Assembly: GCF_020985305.1 (NCBI RefSeq)
Contig: NZ_CP087588.1
Coordinates: forward strand, 1,364,001 to 1,428,000
Length of the DNA: 64,000 bases
Direction of reading: 5' to 3'
Source of the DNA: Croceicoccus sp. Ery15
GTDB taxonomy: Bacteria > Pseudomonadota > Alphaproteobacteria > Sphingomonadales > Sphingomonadaceae
Shown here: in pieces, positions 23,848 through 32,160 of the stretch
How positions within the stretch are numbered: position 1 is the first letter of the stretch
Layout of the letters: each line of letters begins with the position of its first letter
Translations under genes and position numbers: made by a program
The notes under the pieces: generated by a model
Database searches by the model: none
Told to the model about the DNA's origin: nothing
What the model saw: the letters and a program-made list of their open reading frames with translations, nothing else

Positions 23848-24498
23848 TGGGCGTTCTCACACATTGACATTGGCAGCCCCTCTACGGAACATAATGAGAA
23901 CTTTTTGACAGGACGCAAGAGTCAGATTGAGCTAGAATTTGGGCAAATCGTCAGCAATTTGTGAGGCTTGGAACGCTTTTGGACAGTTAGAGACCTTTAC
24001 GGACAAACTGCTCAACAGCTGACGGTTCTGAAAATTTTCGCGCCCAGCGCGAATTAGCGACCGACGCGCGCGAAATTGCGACGGCAAGGACGTATTTCCG
24101 CGCCAACGGTGCCAGGATCTGCGCGAATCGTAAAAAAATGCACCGCTATCGCGATCCTTGCTGATTTCGAATTGGCATGAGGCGAGTGATTTATTTGCGG
24201 TCGAACCTGTCTGCCCGAAATGGCTAAAACTGGGCCGTCAGGAGACTGTCCGGTTTCAGGTGTGACCTTGGAGAAAGCAGCTATTCACGCTTCTTAGTAG
24301 GTGTGATGATTTCTGCTCTTGCGACAGAGGGAACCGCAGCGCCCAATTGCCAAATCGTTCGCCCCATATACTCAATGCACCTACTTGCTTTTGCGCACGG
24401 GGCACCACGGTTCCGATATCGGATGAACAAACGGAACGGCGGCGATCTTCGATCCAAACAAGCTATAGGCAACCTTTGCCCCGTGCTATTATAAGAAA
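23848..24498. other. 650-bp gap without a convincing gene
   Basis: Upstream region of the AlpA-like gene. No open frame looks protein-like. It is more AT-rich than its surroundings and has several TTCGCGC / GCGCGAA elements between about 24041 and 24075, one pair forming a short hairpin with loop CCA. It may hold the AlpA promoter or a former gene. Confidence 0.5.
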
Positions 24499-24714
24499 AT
24501 GAACAGCGACGAACTTGTCCGCCGGGTCCGCGCCGCGACAGAGAACGAGGTTGCTACAGCACTGGAAGGTGCCAAGGTAGCCTTGCCGCTCACAACCGCT
24601 TACGAGGCTTTGGAATACTTCAATTGCATGGTCGATGTGCTAACCGGACAGCGGGCAAAGGACGACGCTGCTGACCGCGACCACATCCCCCCGGGTTTTG
24701 GCAGTACAGGCTAA
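24499..24714 (+). CDS. Hypothetical small protein
   Basis: A 71-residue open frame starting MNSDELVRRV, predicted mostly helical in the first 55 residues (ATALEGAKVALPLTTAYEALEYF) with a polar tail. No family recognised and no strong ribosome-binding site, so it could be spurious. The even spread of hydrophobic residues and the location in front of the permease on the same strand speak for it. Confidence 0.4.
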   Translation: MNSDELVRRVRAATENEVATALEGAKVALPLTTAYEALEYFNCMVDVLTGQRAKDDAADRDHIPPGFGSTG

Positions 24715-24885
24715 CATCTCTGGCTGCCCGGGCTTCCGGCAATTTGGTGATGTGAGAAAGGCTTTCTGATCCGGCACTTCCCTGCGCGCGGACGCAAGCA
24801 TTTGGTGCCTCCACCGTCCATAAGCTCTTGGTTGGCTCCTCCGCCGAACGAGATCCCTGTCGAAACCTGAGCAAGGAGAGCTTTT

Positions 24886-26703
24886 TTGGTTGCTCCGTCC
24901 CCACATGCGATCGGAGCGATGTTGATCGCGGTAACGGCGTTCTGGTTTTTTGCGAGCGGTCGTGTCCGGATAGAGATTGTCTCGCTCGTTCTGATCGCCG
25001 TGCTCGCGATTAGCGCCTATTTTTTCCCGATCGAGCATGACGGATCCTACACCGGGCTGGAAATTGCCTTTGGCGGATTTGGCCATGAAGCGCTGATCGC
25101 TATCTGCGCCCTCATGATCCTCGGGCGCGGGCTGGTCGTGACCGGTGCACTTGAACCGGCAGGACGTTTGCTCACGCGTCTGTGGAAGTTCAGCAGGTTG
25201 CTGGGCCTCCTGTTCTCGCTCGTGGTCGGTGGCCTGATGAGCATGTTCGTGAACGATACGCCGGTGCTGGTCCTGACCATGCCAATCATGATCAACCTGG
25301 CCATCCGCGCCGGCATACCCGCATCGAAAACGCTGATGCCGATGAATTGCGCCATTCTCATCGGCGGGATGGCTACAACGATCGGAACCTCCACCAATCT
25401 GCTGGTGGTTTCCATTGCAGAGGATCTTGGCCTTCCCCGATTTGGCATATTCCATTTCACTGATGTGGCGCTTCTCGCCGCCCTGGTTGCGCTGCCATAC
25501 CTCTGGCTTGTCATGCCGCGTCTGCTCCCTGCCCACAGTGCGAGTGACGAGCAGTTGACCCGTCGATTTCGGTCCATGCTCTTCCCACGGGAAGCCTCGC
25601 CTGCAATCGGCCAATCCCTGCAGGCTCTGCGCAGGAGGTTCGATGGGGCGCTTGAAGTGGTCGGGGCTGTTCGCAAGGGCAGCTTGCAGACCGATTCTCG
25701 GTTCATTGTAGAATTTGGCGATGCCATAGAGGTCGAGGGCACAAGCGCCGAGTTGCAGGAACTCAGTTCGGCGATGAAAATGCCTCTCGTGCGCCCGGCA
25801 ATGATGGAGACCGTCGAGACCTTTGCCGGAGACAAGGGTGAAGGCCAGGTGATGGCGGAGCTCGTCATTGGAGCGGATTCCTCGCTCATCGGGCAGACTA
25901 TAAGATCAGCACAAGTCATCGACCGTTATGGCGTTGCAGTCATGGGGCTTCATCATCCGGAACAGGCGTTTTTCCCTGGCAGGTCCAGGGCCGATGCTGA
26001 ACGCCTGGAAGTTGGCGATGTGCTGTGGGTACAGGGCGGCAGCGCTGCGTTGGAGCAAATCCAGATCAGCGAAGGCACAATGATGCTCGAGGGCGCAGCG
26101 GAAATTCCGCGTACGGCGAAGGCTGGCCTTGCCTTGCTGATATTTGCGGGAGTTGTCCTGCTTGCGGCGCTGCATCTTGTCCCCATTGCAGTCGCGGCCC
26201 TTGCGGGATCGATCGTCATGCTGGCGACGGGATGCGTGAAGTTCGATCAGTTGGGCCAGGCCTTGAGCGCCAAGGTTATCGTGCTTGTCGCCGCCAGCAT
26301 CGCGCTTGGCCGGGCATTACTGGAAACGGGCGCAGCGGAGTGGCTTGGCAGTTCGCTTGCGCTTGGGATGCAGGGCTTTCCGGGAGCGGTAGTCCTGGCG
26401 GTCATGATGGCCTTTGCGACATTGCTCACGAATTTCTCGTCAAACACGGCCGCCGCGGCGGTAGGCACGCCCATCGCGGTGAGCCTGGCCGAACAACTTG
26501 CCACACCAGCGGAGCCATTGGTTCTCGCCGTGCTGTTCGGATGCAATTTATGCTATGCAACTCCCATTGCCTACCAGACCAACATCTTGATCATGAGCGC
26601 GGGTGGATATCACTTCCGGGACTATGTGCGCGCCGGCCTGCCCCTTGTCCTGCTGATGATTTGCACGCTTTCGGTGTTGCTGGTCTGGAAATACCAACTT
26701 TGA
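24886..26703 (+). CDS. SLC13-family permease with TrkA-C domains
   Basis: A 605-residue inner-membrane transporter. The start is TTG at 24886 with AAGGAG about 8 bases upstream. Membrane helices occupy about 5-225 and 410-605; between them are two soluble RCK/TrkA-C-like regions (about 240-400, e.g. VEFGDAIEVEGTSAELQEL and ELVIGADSSLIGQTIR). The signatures FVNDTPVLVLTMPI and NFSSNTAAAAVGTPI are the two pseudo-repeat N-T motifs of the SLC13/ArsB ion-transporter superfamily. The substrate is an anion such as sulfate or a dicarboxylate by family knowledge. First gene of the island's plus-strand cargo block. Confidence 0.9.
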   Translation: MVAPSPHAIGAMLIAVTAFWFFASGRVRIEIVSLVLIAVLAISAYFFPIEHDGSYTGLEIAFGGFGHEALIAICALMILGRGLVVTGALEPAGRLLTRLWKFSRLLGLLFSLVVGGLMSMFVNDTPVLVLTMPIMINLAIRAGIPASKTLMPMNCAILIGGMATTIGTSTNLLVVSIAEDLGLPRFGIFHFTDVALLAALVALPYLWLVMPRLLPAHSASDEQLTRRFRSMLFPREASPAIGQSLQALRRRFDGALEVVGAVRKGSLQTDSRFIVEFGDAIEVEGTSAELQELSSAMKMPLVRPAMMETVETFAGDKGEGQVMAELVIGADSSLIGQTIRSAQVIDRYGVAVMGLHHPEQAFFPGRSRADAERLEVGDVLWVQGGSAALEQIQISEGTMMLEGAAEIPRTAKAGLALLIFAGVVLLAALHLVPIAVAALAGSIVMLATGCVKFDQLGQALSAKVIVLVAASIALGRALLETGAAEWLGSSLALGMQGFPGAVVLAVMMAFATLLTNFSSNTAAAAVGTPIAVSLAEQLATPAEPLVLAVLFGCNLCYATPIAYQTNILIMSAGGYHFRDYVRAGLPLVLLMICTLSVLLVWKYQL

Positions 26704-26923
26704 GAAACATGGCTCATTCGAGCCCTCCGTAGGAGGAGGCATTTCATCCTCTCAATGTTCTCACTGCGACCTTGTTTTTTTGGGGGTGCACCCCATTTCA
26801 CAATAGCTACCTGTCGCGAACGACGGTGACTGGCGTGGCCGAAACGCCTCTTTCCTTCTTTTACGCCTCTTAGTTGCGGATGCAGCCAATCAGGGCTGCC
26901 CCAGAGCGGAAGGAATGCGCGTG

Positions 26924-27130
26924 ATGACCCAGCACGGGAAAGTCAGCGACTACAACGAAACAACTGGCACGGGCTTCATTGCACCCGAGAAGGGTGGCGG
27001 ACCCTTGCCATTCACGTGGGCCGATCTCCAGGACAAAGCTCAATTGCCGAAGCAGAATGACCGCTATGGGTACGATACGCAATCTGACCATGACGGCGAG
27101 ATTTGCGCCGTGAACCTGAAGAAGGCCTGA
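26924..27130 (+). CDS. Degenerate cold-shock-domain protein (left triad, gene 1)
   Basis: A 68-residue protein resembling CspA. It keeps the first strand (GKVSDYN) and an RNP1-like motif (TGTGFIAP in place of KGYGFI). RNP2 (normally FVHFS) is replaced by FTWADLQ, and the C-terminal half carries RYGYDT. I choose the MTQHGKV start because AAGGA lies 9 bases before it. Its closest relative in the window is the product at 42629-42886, which shares MT-HGK, GTG, DLQ and RYGYDT. Loss of RNP2 aromatics suggests nucleic-acid binding is changed. Gene 1 of a three-gene set with 27196 and 27377. Confidence 0.7.
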   Translation: MTQHGKVSDYNETTGTGFIAPEKGGGPLPFTWADLQDKAQLPKQNDRYGYDTQSDHDGEICAVNLKKA

Positions 27131-27195
27131 TCAGAAGTAAACTCGCCCGGCGGGAAATCCCCCATTGGGTGGCTCCAACCAGGAAAGGAGCAGTG

Positions 27196-27363
27196 ATGGA
27201 CCTCAATCAGCTTTACGCCAACCATCAACGTGCCCTTGTCGATGCGCGGCGGTCGGAGGGTCGCGAAGATCGGCCGACCTACTTCGATCTGGTGGAATAT
27301 TATGCGAAGCGCATCGGCCAGCATCGGGACGAAGCTCGCGTCCGGCGACACCATTCTATTTGA
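27196..27363 (+). CDS. YFDLV-motif small protein (left triad, gene 2)
   Basis: A 55-residue protein beginning MDLNQLYANHQRAL and containing YFDLVEYYAKRI. AAGGAG precedes the ATG. Mostly helical and polar, cytoplasmic. Paralogues are at 42363-42560 (MTLDQL, YFDLVGYYEKRI) and 41163-41387 (MDLNLEYAAHQRAL, no YFDLV). No function is known to me. It sits between the degenerate cold-shock gene and the VGPYxYT gene, as its paralogue does on the other side of the island. Confidence 0.65.
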   Translation: MDLNQLYANHQRALVDARRSEGREDRPTYFDLVEYYAKRIGQHRDEARVRRHHSI

Positions 27364-27376
27364 GAGGCATCGGGCT

Positions 27377-27748
27377 ATGAAAGAGCAATCTCCCGGTTTT
27401 CCCTTCGACGCGGAACCGCCGGTGGAACTCGTCAAGAGACGCGCCGCACTTACCTTTCAGGAACGTGAGATCTCTGCGCTGGAACGGATTTCCGATCAGC
27501 TTGCCTTGTTGAAGGACATGTTTGCCGTTTGTCGCGAGCAAGATCCCCCGGCAGTGACATCTACGTCAAGCCGGCCTCAAGGATTTCGGGAAGGTGAGGT
27601 CGAAAGAAACGCGTTCAGTCCGCCCGAGCCGGAGATCCCTGCCGGGATCACAGCGAGTACCGTGACGAACTACCGGGTCGGTCCTTACAATTATACGGAC
27701 CTCGAGCTCGCAAAGGCTGAATTGCAGCGCCAGAGATCTGCCCGATAG
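27377..27748 (+). CDS. VGPYxYT-motif protein (left triad, gene 3)
   Basis: A 123-residue protein. I use the ATG of MKEQSPGF. The middle is a predicted helix (LTFQEREISALERISDQLALLKDMF). The C-terminal 35 residues hold ITASTVTNYRVGPYNYTDL, then a basic helix. This tail aligns closely with the product at 42151-42360 and more weakly with 30671-30862. The tail looks like a beta hairpin plus helix; function unknown. Starts 13 bases after the previous gene, so it is probably co-transcribed. Confidence 0.65.
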   Translation: MKEQSPGFPFDAEPPVELVKRRAALTFQEREISALERISDQLALLKDMFAVCREQDPPAVTSTSSRPQGFREGEVERNAFSPPEPEIPAGITASTVTNYRVGPYNYTDLELAKAELQRQRSAR

Positions 27749-27797
27749 GCCAGCTTTGGTGACAGTCTCCGCACCAGGAACGACAAAGGAAACGAAA

Positions 27798-28034
27798 ATG
27801 GAAGCCGAAGCAACCGAGCTGGAGCGCAGAGTACTCGCGCATGCCAGGATTCTTCAGTCGTTGATCTGCTTTCTTGCAGAAAACCAGCCCGAAATTCTCG
27901 AGCGCTTGAAGTCAGCCTTCGGCACCGGCCATAACGTCGGGGAATACGAGCAAGACTACAGTTCAACCGAACAATATGGCGACATGTTCGTCAGGATGAT
28001 CGAAAAGGAAATCGCTCGCGGTGCGCCTCGCTGA
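27798..28034 (+). CDS. Hypothetical small helical protein
   Basis: A 78-residue protein starting MEAEATELERRVLAH with AAGGAAACGAAA in front. One long hydrophobic-heptad helix (HARILQSLICFLAENQPEILERLKSAF) followed by an acidic tail. No paralogue found in the window and no family recognised. Fifty bases after the left triad and 150 before nhaA. Confidence 0.6.
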   Translation: MEAEATELERRVLAHARILQSLICFLAENQPEILERLKSAFGTGHNVGEYEQDYSSTEQYGDMFVRMIEKEIARGAPR

Positions 28035-28179
28035 ACGCAACCTCCGGTTTTGACCTTCCGACGAGGCATGGAACATCATCGATAAGAACAGGAACCAGGG
28101 TCTTCCGATCGAAGTCGCCGATCGCGTAACCAGGCCATTTGCGCGCTTCCTCAAGATTGAGGCTGCGGCAGGGGGACTG

Positions 28180-29463
28180 TTGCTCCTTTGCGCCATGGTC
28201 GCACTGGTGTTGGCCAACTCGCCCTTGTCCGCCCCTTTCCTGAACTTCTGGAAGATGCCGATAGGCCTTCAGGTGGGTCAGCTGGATTTCACCCGCTCGT
28301 TGCATCACTGGATCAACGATGCCTTGATGACCTTGTTCTTTTTCGTCGTCTCACTCGAACTCAAGCGGGAATTCGCTCTGGGCGAGCTTCGCAATCCGAG
28401 AGTCGCGGCCTTGCCCTTCCTGGCCGCGCTCGGCGGCATGGCGGTTCCCGTCTCCATCTATCTCGTCCTCATGAACGGGCAGCCCGGTGTACACGGCTGG
28501 GGAACCGTGATGGCGACCGATACGGCCTTTGTGATCGGCGGCCTTGCGCTGTTTGGATCATCCATACCTGCGCAGTTGCGGATATTTCTGGTTTCTCTGG
28601 CGATCTTCGATGACGTTGGCGCCATATCCGTCGTTGCGGTCGCATATGGCGAGACACTGAACTTCGGTGCACTTGGCCTGGCAATGCTTGGTCTTGGCGT
28701 TGTGGCGACGTCCGCTCGCATAGGAATCAGGAGCATCCCGGTCTATTTTGTGCTCGGCGGAGGCATCTGGCTATGCTTCGATGCCTCCGGTCTTCATGCG
28801 ACAATTGCCGGCGTAATTCTCGGCTTGATGACTCCTGCTCGTCCATGGGTGGGCGATGAACGGCTACGCTCCATTATGGGAAAATTGACGTCCTACCCGA
28901 CTGGCGAGCACTGGAGCGGCGACACATCGGAACGTCACGATCTGAGGGAAACCGGACGTGCGATCGAGGAATCGCTCTCTCCCCTGGAACGCCTGGAAAT
29001 GATGCTGCACCCCTGGCTCGGGTTTGCGGTCATGCCGATTTTTGCACTGGCCAACGCCGGCGTGGCATTTTCGGGAGTCGATCTGGACCAGCGGGTCTCC
29101 GCTGCCATCTTCGCGGGTTTGGTGGTCGGCAAACCGACAGGTGTGCTGCTGTTCGCATGGTTGGCAGTGCGCTTCCGTGTCGCAACACTCGGTAACGGGC
29201 TCGACTGGGTATTTCTGACGGCTGGAGCCTTCCTGACGGGAATCGGCTTCACGATGTCCATCTTCATTTCGAACCTGGCTTTCACTTCGGCATTGATGCC
29301 GGCTGCCAAGCTGGGAGTTTTCCTGGGGTCGGCGACATCCGCGATAATCGGGTTGCTGATCCTGCTCTGGTGGACATCGAGACGAAATCAGGAGCAATCG
29401 TCCGAAGAGGCGACGGAGACCTCGACGTTCATCGCATCCACCAGTCCCGACAAGCCCACATAG
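28180..29463 (+). CDS. nhaA: Na+/H+ antiporter NhaA (start uncertain)
   Basis: Inner-membrane antiporter exporting Na+ for 2 H+, giving salt and alkaline tolerance. Seen: TDTAFVIGGLALFG and the transport-site Asp pair in IFDDVGAISVVAVAYG, plus about 11 hydrophobic helices. The listed TTG start drops the first helix's beginning. NhaA-like sequence (VTRPFARFLKIEAAGG) continues upstream in the same frame to about 28126, with the frame open back to 28054 but no ATG, GTG or TTG there. Either an ATT/ATC start or a one-base error after the out-of-frame ATG at 28068 is needed. The 3' end overlaps the convergent transglutaminase gene by 76 bp. Confidence 0.9.
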   Translation: MLLCAMVALVLANSPLSAPFLNFWKMPIGLQVGQLDFTRSLHHWINDALMTLFFFVVSLELKREFALGELRNPRVAALPFLAALGGMAVPVSIYLVLMNGQPGVHGWGTVMATDTAFVIGGLALFGSSIPAQLRIFLVSLAIFDDVGAISVVAVAYGETLNFGALGLAMLGLGVVATSARIGIRSIPVYFVLGGGIWLCFDASGLHATIAGVILGLMTPARPWVGDERLRSIMGKLTSYPTGEHWSGDTSERHDLRETGRAIEESLSPLERLEMMLHPWLGFAVMPIFALANAGVAFSGVDLDQRVSAAIFAGLVVGKPTGVLLFAWLAVRFRVATLGNGLDWVFLTAGAFLTGIGFTMSIFISNLAFTSALMPAAKLGVFLGSATSAIIGLLILLWWTSRRNQEQSSEEATETSTFIASTSPDKPT

Positions 29464-30266
29464 GTTCCGGCGACCGGAATCGTTTGCCCGATTTCGCGGG
29501 CTACTGCCACAGGCACGAGATTGGCCCCGCCAACACTGCGATTGGTTGGATCGAAGGGTATCCAGCCGGCTCCCGGCACAAAGACTTCCGCCCAGGCGTG
29601 TGTCGACCCGGCCCCCGAAGTGCCGTCCAGAATTTGATCCGGATTGTGGAGATAGCCGGAAATGATCCTCGCCCCGAAGCCGAGGCTTCTGGCCGCTTCG
29701 ACAAACAGCACAGCAAAATCCCGGCACGAGCCCCAGCCGCGTTTCAAGGTTTGCTCTGGCGACTGAGTGCCCTCGTCATCACGCGACTGGTATGCGATCC
29801 ATCCGGTCACGCCGGTACTCAGATCCTTGAGCATGGCCAGTGTATCGGTCGGATTGCCGCCAACGAACGCCTGCGCCCAATCGCGTAATCTACCGCCCGG
29901 ATCAGGATAGCTCTGCACGGTCAGGGCACCGAGGTCGGTCCATTCGTCGTCGGCGTAGCGGAAGGGGTAGGAAATTGCGGACGCCGCTATATCGAACACG
30001 GGCCATGCGACCGCTTCAAGCTGTACGCGCGCGGAGCTTGCGATAACGAGCTCTTCGGTCAGCCCCGTGAAAATCGCTGTCGCGACGGCATTCCCGAAGA
30101 CGTCATGCGCCCAGGATACCTGAGCTTGCGGCAGGATCGTAAGATCGAATGTCTTGAGACGGACCTCGCAGCTTTCGCGCGGCCGAAGCATAAGCCGGTG
30201 CGGCCCGAGCTGAACCGGCACCTGATAGCGGTAGCTCGTGCGATGCCTGATGAGCAGTTCTTGCAT
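29388..30266 (-). CDS. Transglutaminase-like protein (island copy)
   Basis: A 292-residue protein with a bacterial transglutaminase N domain (about 1-85) and a core with Cys181 (GSCRDFAVLF), His in STHAWAEVF and Asp in PFDPTNRS; the triad is complete. Close in design to the core-genome copy at 12192 but without ATP-grasp partner on the island. Last gene of a minus-strand run that starts at 34852; six bases separate it from the gene upstream. Substrate unknown. Confidence 0.88.
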   Translation of the reverse strand: MQELLIRHRTSYRYQVPVQLGPHRLMLRPRESCEVRLKTFDLTILPQAQVSWAHDVFGNAVATAIFTGLTEELVIASSARVQLEAVAWPVFDIAASAISYPFRYADDEWTDLGALTVQSYPDPGGRLRDWAQAFVGGNPTDTLAMLKDLSTGVTGWIAYQSRDDEGTQSPEQTLKRGWGSCRDFAVLFVEAARSLGFGARIISGYLHNPDQILDGTSGAGSTHAWAEVFVPGAGWIPFDPTNRSVGGANLVPVAVAREIGQTIPVAGTYVGLSGLVDAMNVEVSVASSDDCS

Positions 30267-30272
30267 GAGCTA

Positions 30273-30539
30273 TCAAACGTCCGCGAAACCGCGATCCGGA
30301 TTCTCGCTGAAACTTCGTATGTCATGGTCGTCGCTCCGCTGCTGCTGCACTTGCATGATTTCGGCGATCGCGCGTGTACGGCGCTTGCGTGCTTCCCGCC
30401 GTTCTGCTGCCGTCGCTTCATGCCCCCAGGCGATTGCAGCTCTCAGAGCCACAATCCGGACATTTTCGAGCGGCTCGCTCCTGGCGCGTTCCCATTGAAT
30501 GGCTTCCTGTGCACGGCACTGGTCGGATGTAAGTTCCAT
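30273..30539 (-). CDS. LENVR-motif small protein (copy 1)
   Basis: An 88-residue, very polar protein: MELTSDQCRAQEAI, then EPLENVRIVALRAAIAW, then an Arg/Glu-rich helix. CAGGAAAGGAC lies about 8 bases before the ATG. The LENVR--ALR motif also occurs in the 77-residue product at 40450-40683, so these are paralogues on the same island. Probable cytoplasmic helical protein, function unknown. Confidence 0.65.
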   Translation of the reverse strand: MELTSDQCRAQEAIQWERARSEPLENVRIVALRAAIAWGHEATAAERREARKRRTRAIAEIMQVQQQRSDDHDIRSFSENPDRGFADV

Positions 30540-30670
30540 TGGTAGTCCTTTCCTGGACGGTGAGCATGGATTGGACTCAATTGTTCATGGCAAGTTTGGC
30601 GCCGGGTGGCCCGGCCGCTTGCACGACAACTGGCCAGCCCGGCTTCCCATCAGAAGTTCCGGGCAGTGCC

Positions 30671-30862
30671 TCAGAATGCGATCTCTCTGCGCTTCGCCTC
30701 GGCAAGCGCATCGGCGAGCTTCGAATAGCGATAAAGCCCAACCAGATAAACCGCAGCGGGCACGCGCGTGATGCCGTATCGCTGCATTGCTTCCAGTTCG
30801 GCATCGCTTGCGTCCTCAATCGGGAGTGCTGTTGGATTGTCGGTCCTATTTATTCCTTTCAA
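30671..30862 (-). CDS. VGxYRY-motif small protein, probably coupled to GH130
   Basis: A 63-residue frame whose TTG start overlaps the GH130 stop as TTGA. Its C-terminus ITRVPAAVYLVGLYRYSKL, followed by ADALAEAKRRE, resembles the VGPYxYT tails of the two triad proteins. No good ribosome-binding site, so initiation may depend on coupling; the ATG within EAMQRYG is an alternative. Function unknown. Confidence 0.5.
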   Translation of the reverse strand: MKGINRTDNPTALPIEDASDAELEAMQRYGITRVPAAVYLVGLYRYSKLADALAEAKRREIAF

Positions 30863-32160
30863 GATTTCAGAAGTTCGAGCAGCGCCGCAGTCTCAACGGT
30901 TGCGAAGGTCGAAAAGGTGTCGGAGATGGCATAGGGAAGCACGATTCTGCCCTCCAGTTGCATGGCGCCGCAGGTGTACACGACGTTCGGCACATAGCCT
31001 TCGCGTTCGGATGCCTCCGGCTGGATGAGTGGTTGGCGGGATCGTCCAATGACCTTGGAGGGATCGTCCTTATCCAGCAGCACGGCGCCGATCGAATAGT
31101 GTCTGACCGGGCCGACACCGTGCGTGAAGAGCAACCATCCCTCGTCCAGTTCGATAGTCGAACCGCAATTGCCGATCTGGATAAACTCCCACGCATGCGT
31201 AGGCTGGAGGATAGGCTTGCCAGGCCCCCATTCATGCAGATTGTCGGAATAGATGAGGTAGAGATTTTCGTTGTCGTGGCGCGCTATCATCGCGTAGCGC
31301 CCGCCAATCTTCCGAGGGAATAGCGCCATTCCCTTGTTGCGTGCGCCTACACCTTTGAGCGGTGCCATGCGGAATGAAACGAAGTCCTCCGTTTCAAGTA
31401 ACTCAGACCTGATGGCCTGGCCGCTATAGGCGGTGTAGGTCGCGTAATATGTGGTCTTGCCTTCGTGCTCGAACGCAACGAAGCGCGCATCCTCGATACC
31501 ATTTGCCTGATGCTCTGTGATGGGAAAGATCACCCGCTCGGTAATCTCGCTGGCGGGATCGAAGGCGAGTTCCACCCGATCACCAACTCGCGCGGTAATT
31601 TCGGGAGCACTCGCAAGGCGCTCCGGGGCATCGATCGTAACAGTACCATCAGCCGCGACATTGCCGGTCCGGAAGGTCAGCGACGAGATGTGGCCTTCGC
31701 CCACTGCCCTTGCGCTCAGGATGAATCGGCCTCCGGTGGTGCCGAACTGATTTGGATGCGGGACAATGCTTGGGTTGAACAGCGCGGCTGCCTCGAAGCT
31801 GTATTCATTGAGGAAATAGGCGCCGATCAACTGATGCCGCGCTTCGGATAACGATGGATCGCAGGCAAATGCGCCGGACATTTCTGTCGCTCGCCGATCG
31901 AAGATGTCGCGCAGGTTCCGGTGCCTGCCTTTGAAGTTCGCGAGCGTTGCCGCCAGCAACGTTTCGATGCCTGTTTCATCGAGGGCGAGAATTCGCTCGA
32001 AGATGCGGCAAGCTCTCGATTTGTCGATCCGGTTCAGGGCTCTGGGCTCAGGTGCTGGCTCGAATGGACGCAGCACCACGCGCGCGGGATCCGGCCTCAG
32101 GTGCAGCGTCTGGCGATTGAAAAATGGCGTCGTGCGCGTGGTCGTTTCATGCATCGTCAC
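30859..32160 (-). CDS. Glycoside hydrolase family 130 (glycan phosphorylase)
   Basis: A 433-residue five-bladed beta-propeller enzyme of GH130, a family of beta-mannoside (mannosyl-glucose and mannan oligosaccharide) phosphorylases. Signatures: ALFNPSIVPHPNQ, NGIEDARFV with the catalytic Asp, GVGARNKGMALFPRKI, ARHDNENLYLIYSDN, and TEHGVG-like LFTHGVGPVRHYSIGAVLL. No signal peptide, so cytoplasmic. It begins inside the end of the glycosyltransferase gene (14-base overlap). The pairing suggests turnover of a mannose- or glucose-containing glycan made by the neighbour. Confidence 0.9.
   Translation of the reverse strand: MTMHETTTRTTPFFNRQTLHLRPDPARVVLRPFEPAPEPRALNRIDKSRACRIFERILALDETGIETLLAATLANFKGRHRNLRDIFDRRATEMSGAFACDPSLSEARHQLIGAYFLNEYSFEAAALFNPSIVPHPNQFGTTGGRFILSARAVGEGHISSLTFRTGNVAADGTVTIDAPERLASAPEITARVGDRVELAFDPASEITERVIFPITEHQANGIEDARFVAFEHEGKTTYYATYTAYSGQAIRSELLETEDFVSFRMAPLKGVGARNKGMALFPRKIGGRYAMIARHDNENLYLIYSDNLHEWGPGKPILQPTHAWEFIQIGNCGSTIELDEGWLLFTHGVGPVRHYSIGAVLLDKDDPSKVIGRSRQPLIQPEASEREGYVPNVVYTCGAMQLEGRIVLPYAISDTFSTFATVETAALLELLKS

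Noticed and set aside
24281..24494. Overlapping 63-codon frames on both strands
   Set aside because: No ribosome-binding site, no protein-like composition, and they overlap each other.
26785..26796. GGGGTGCACCCC palindrome after the SLC13 permease
   Set aside because: Could be a terminator, but the T run is on the wrong side for the plus-strand gene; left unassigned.
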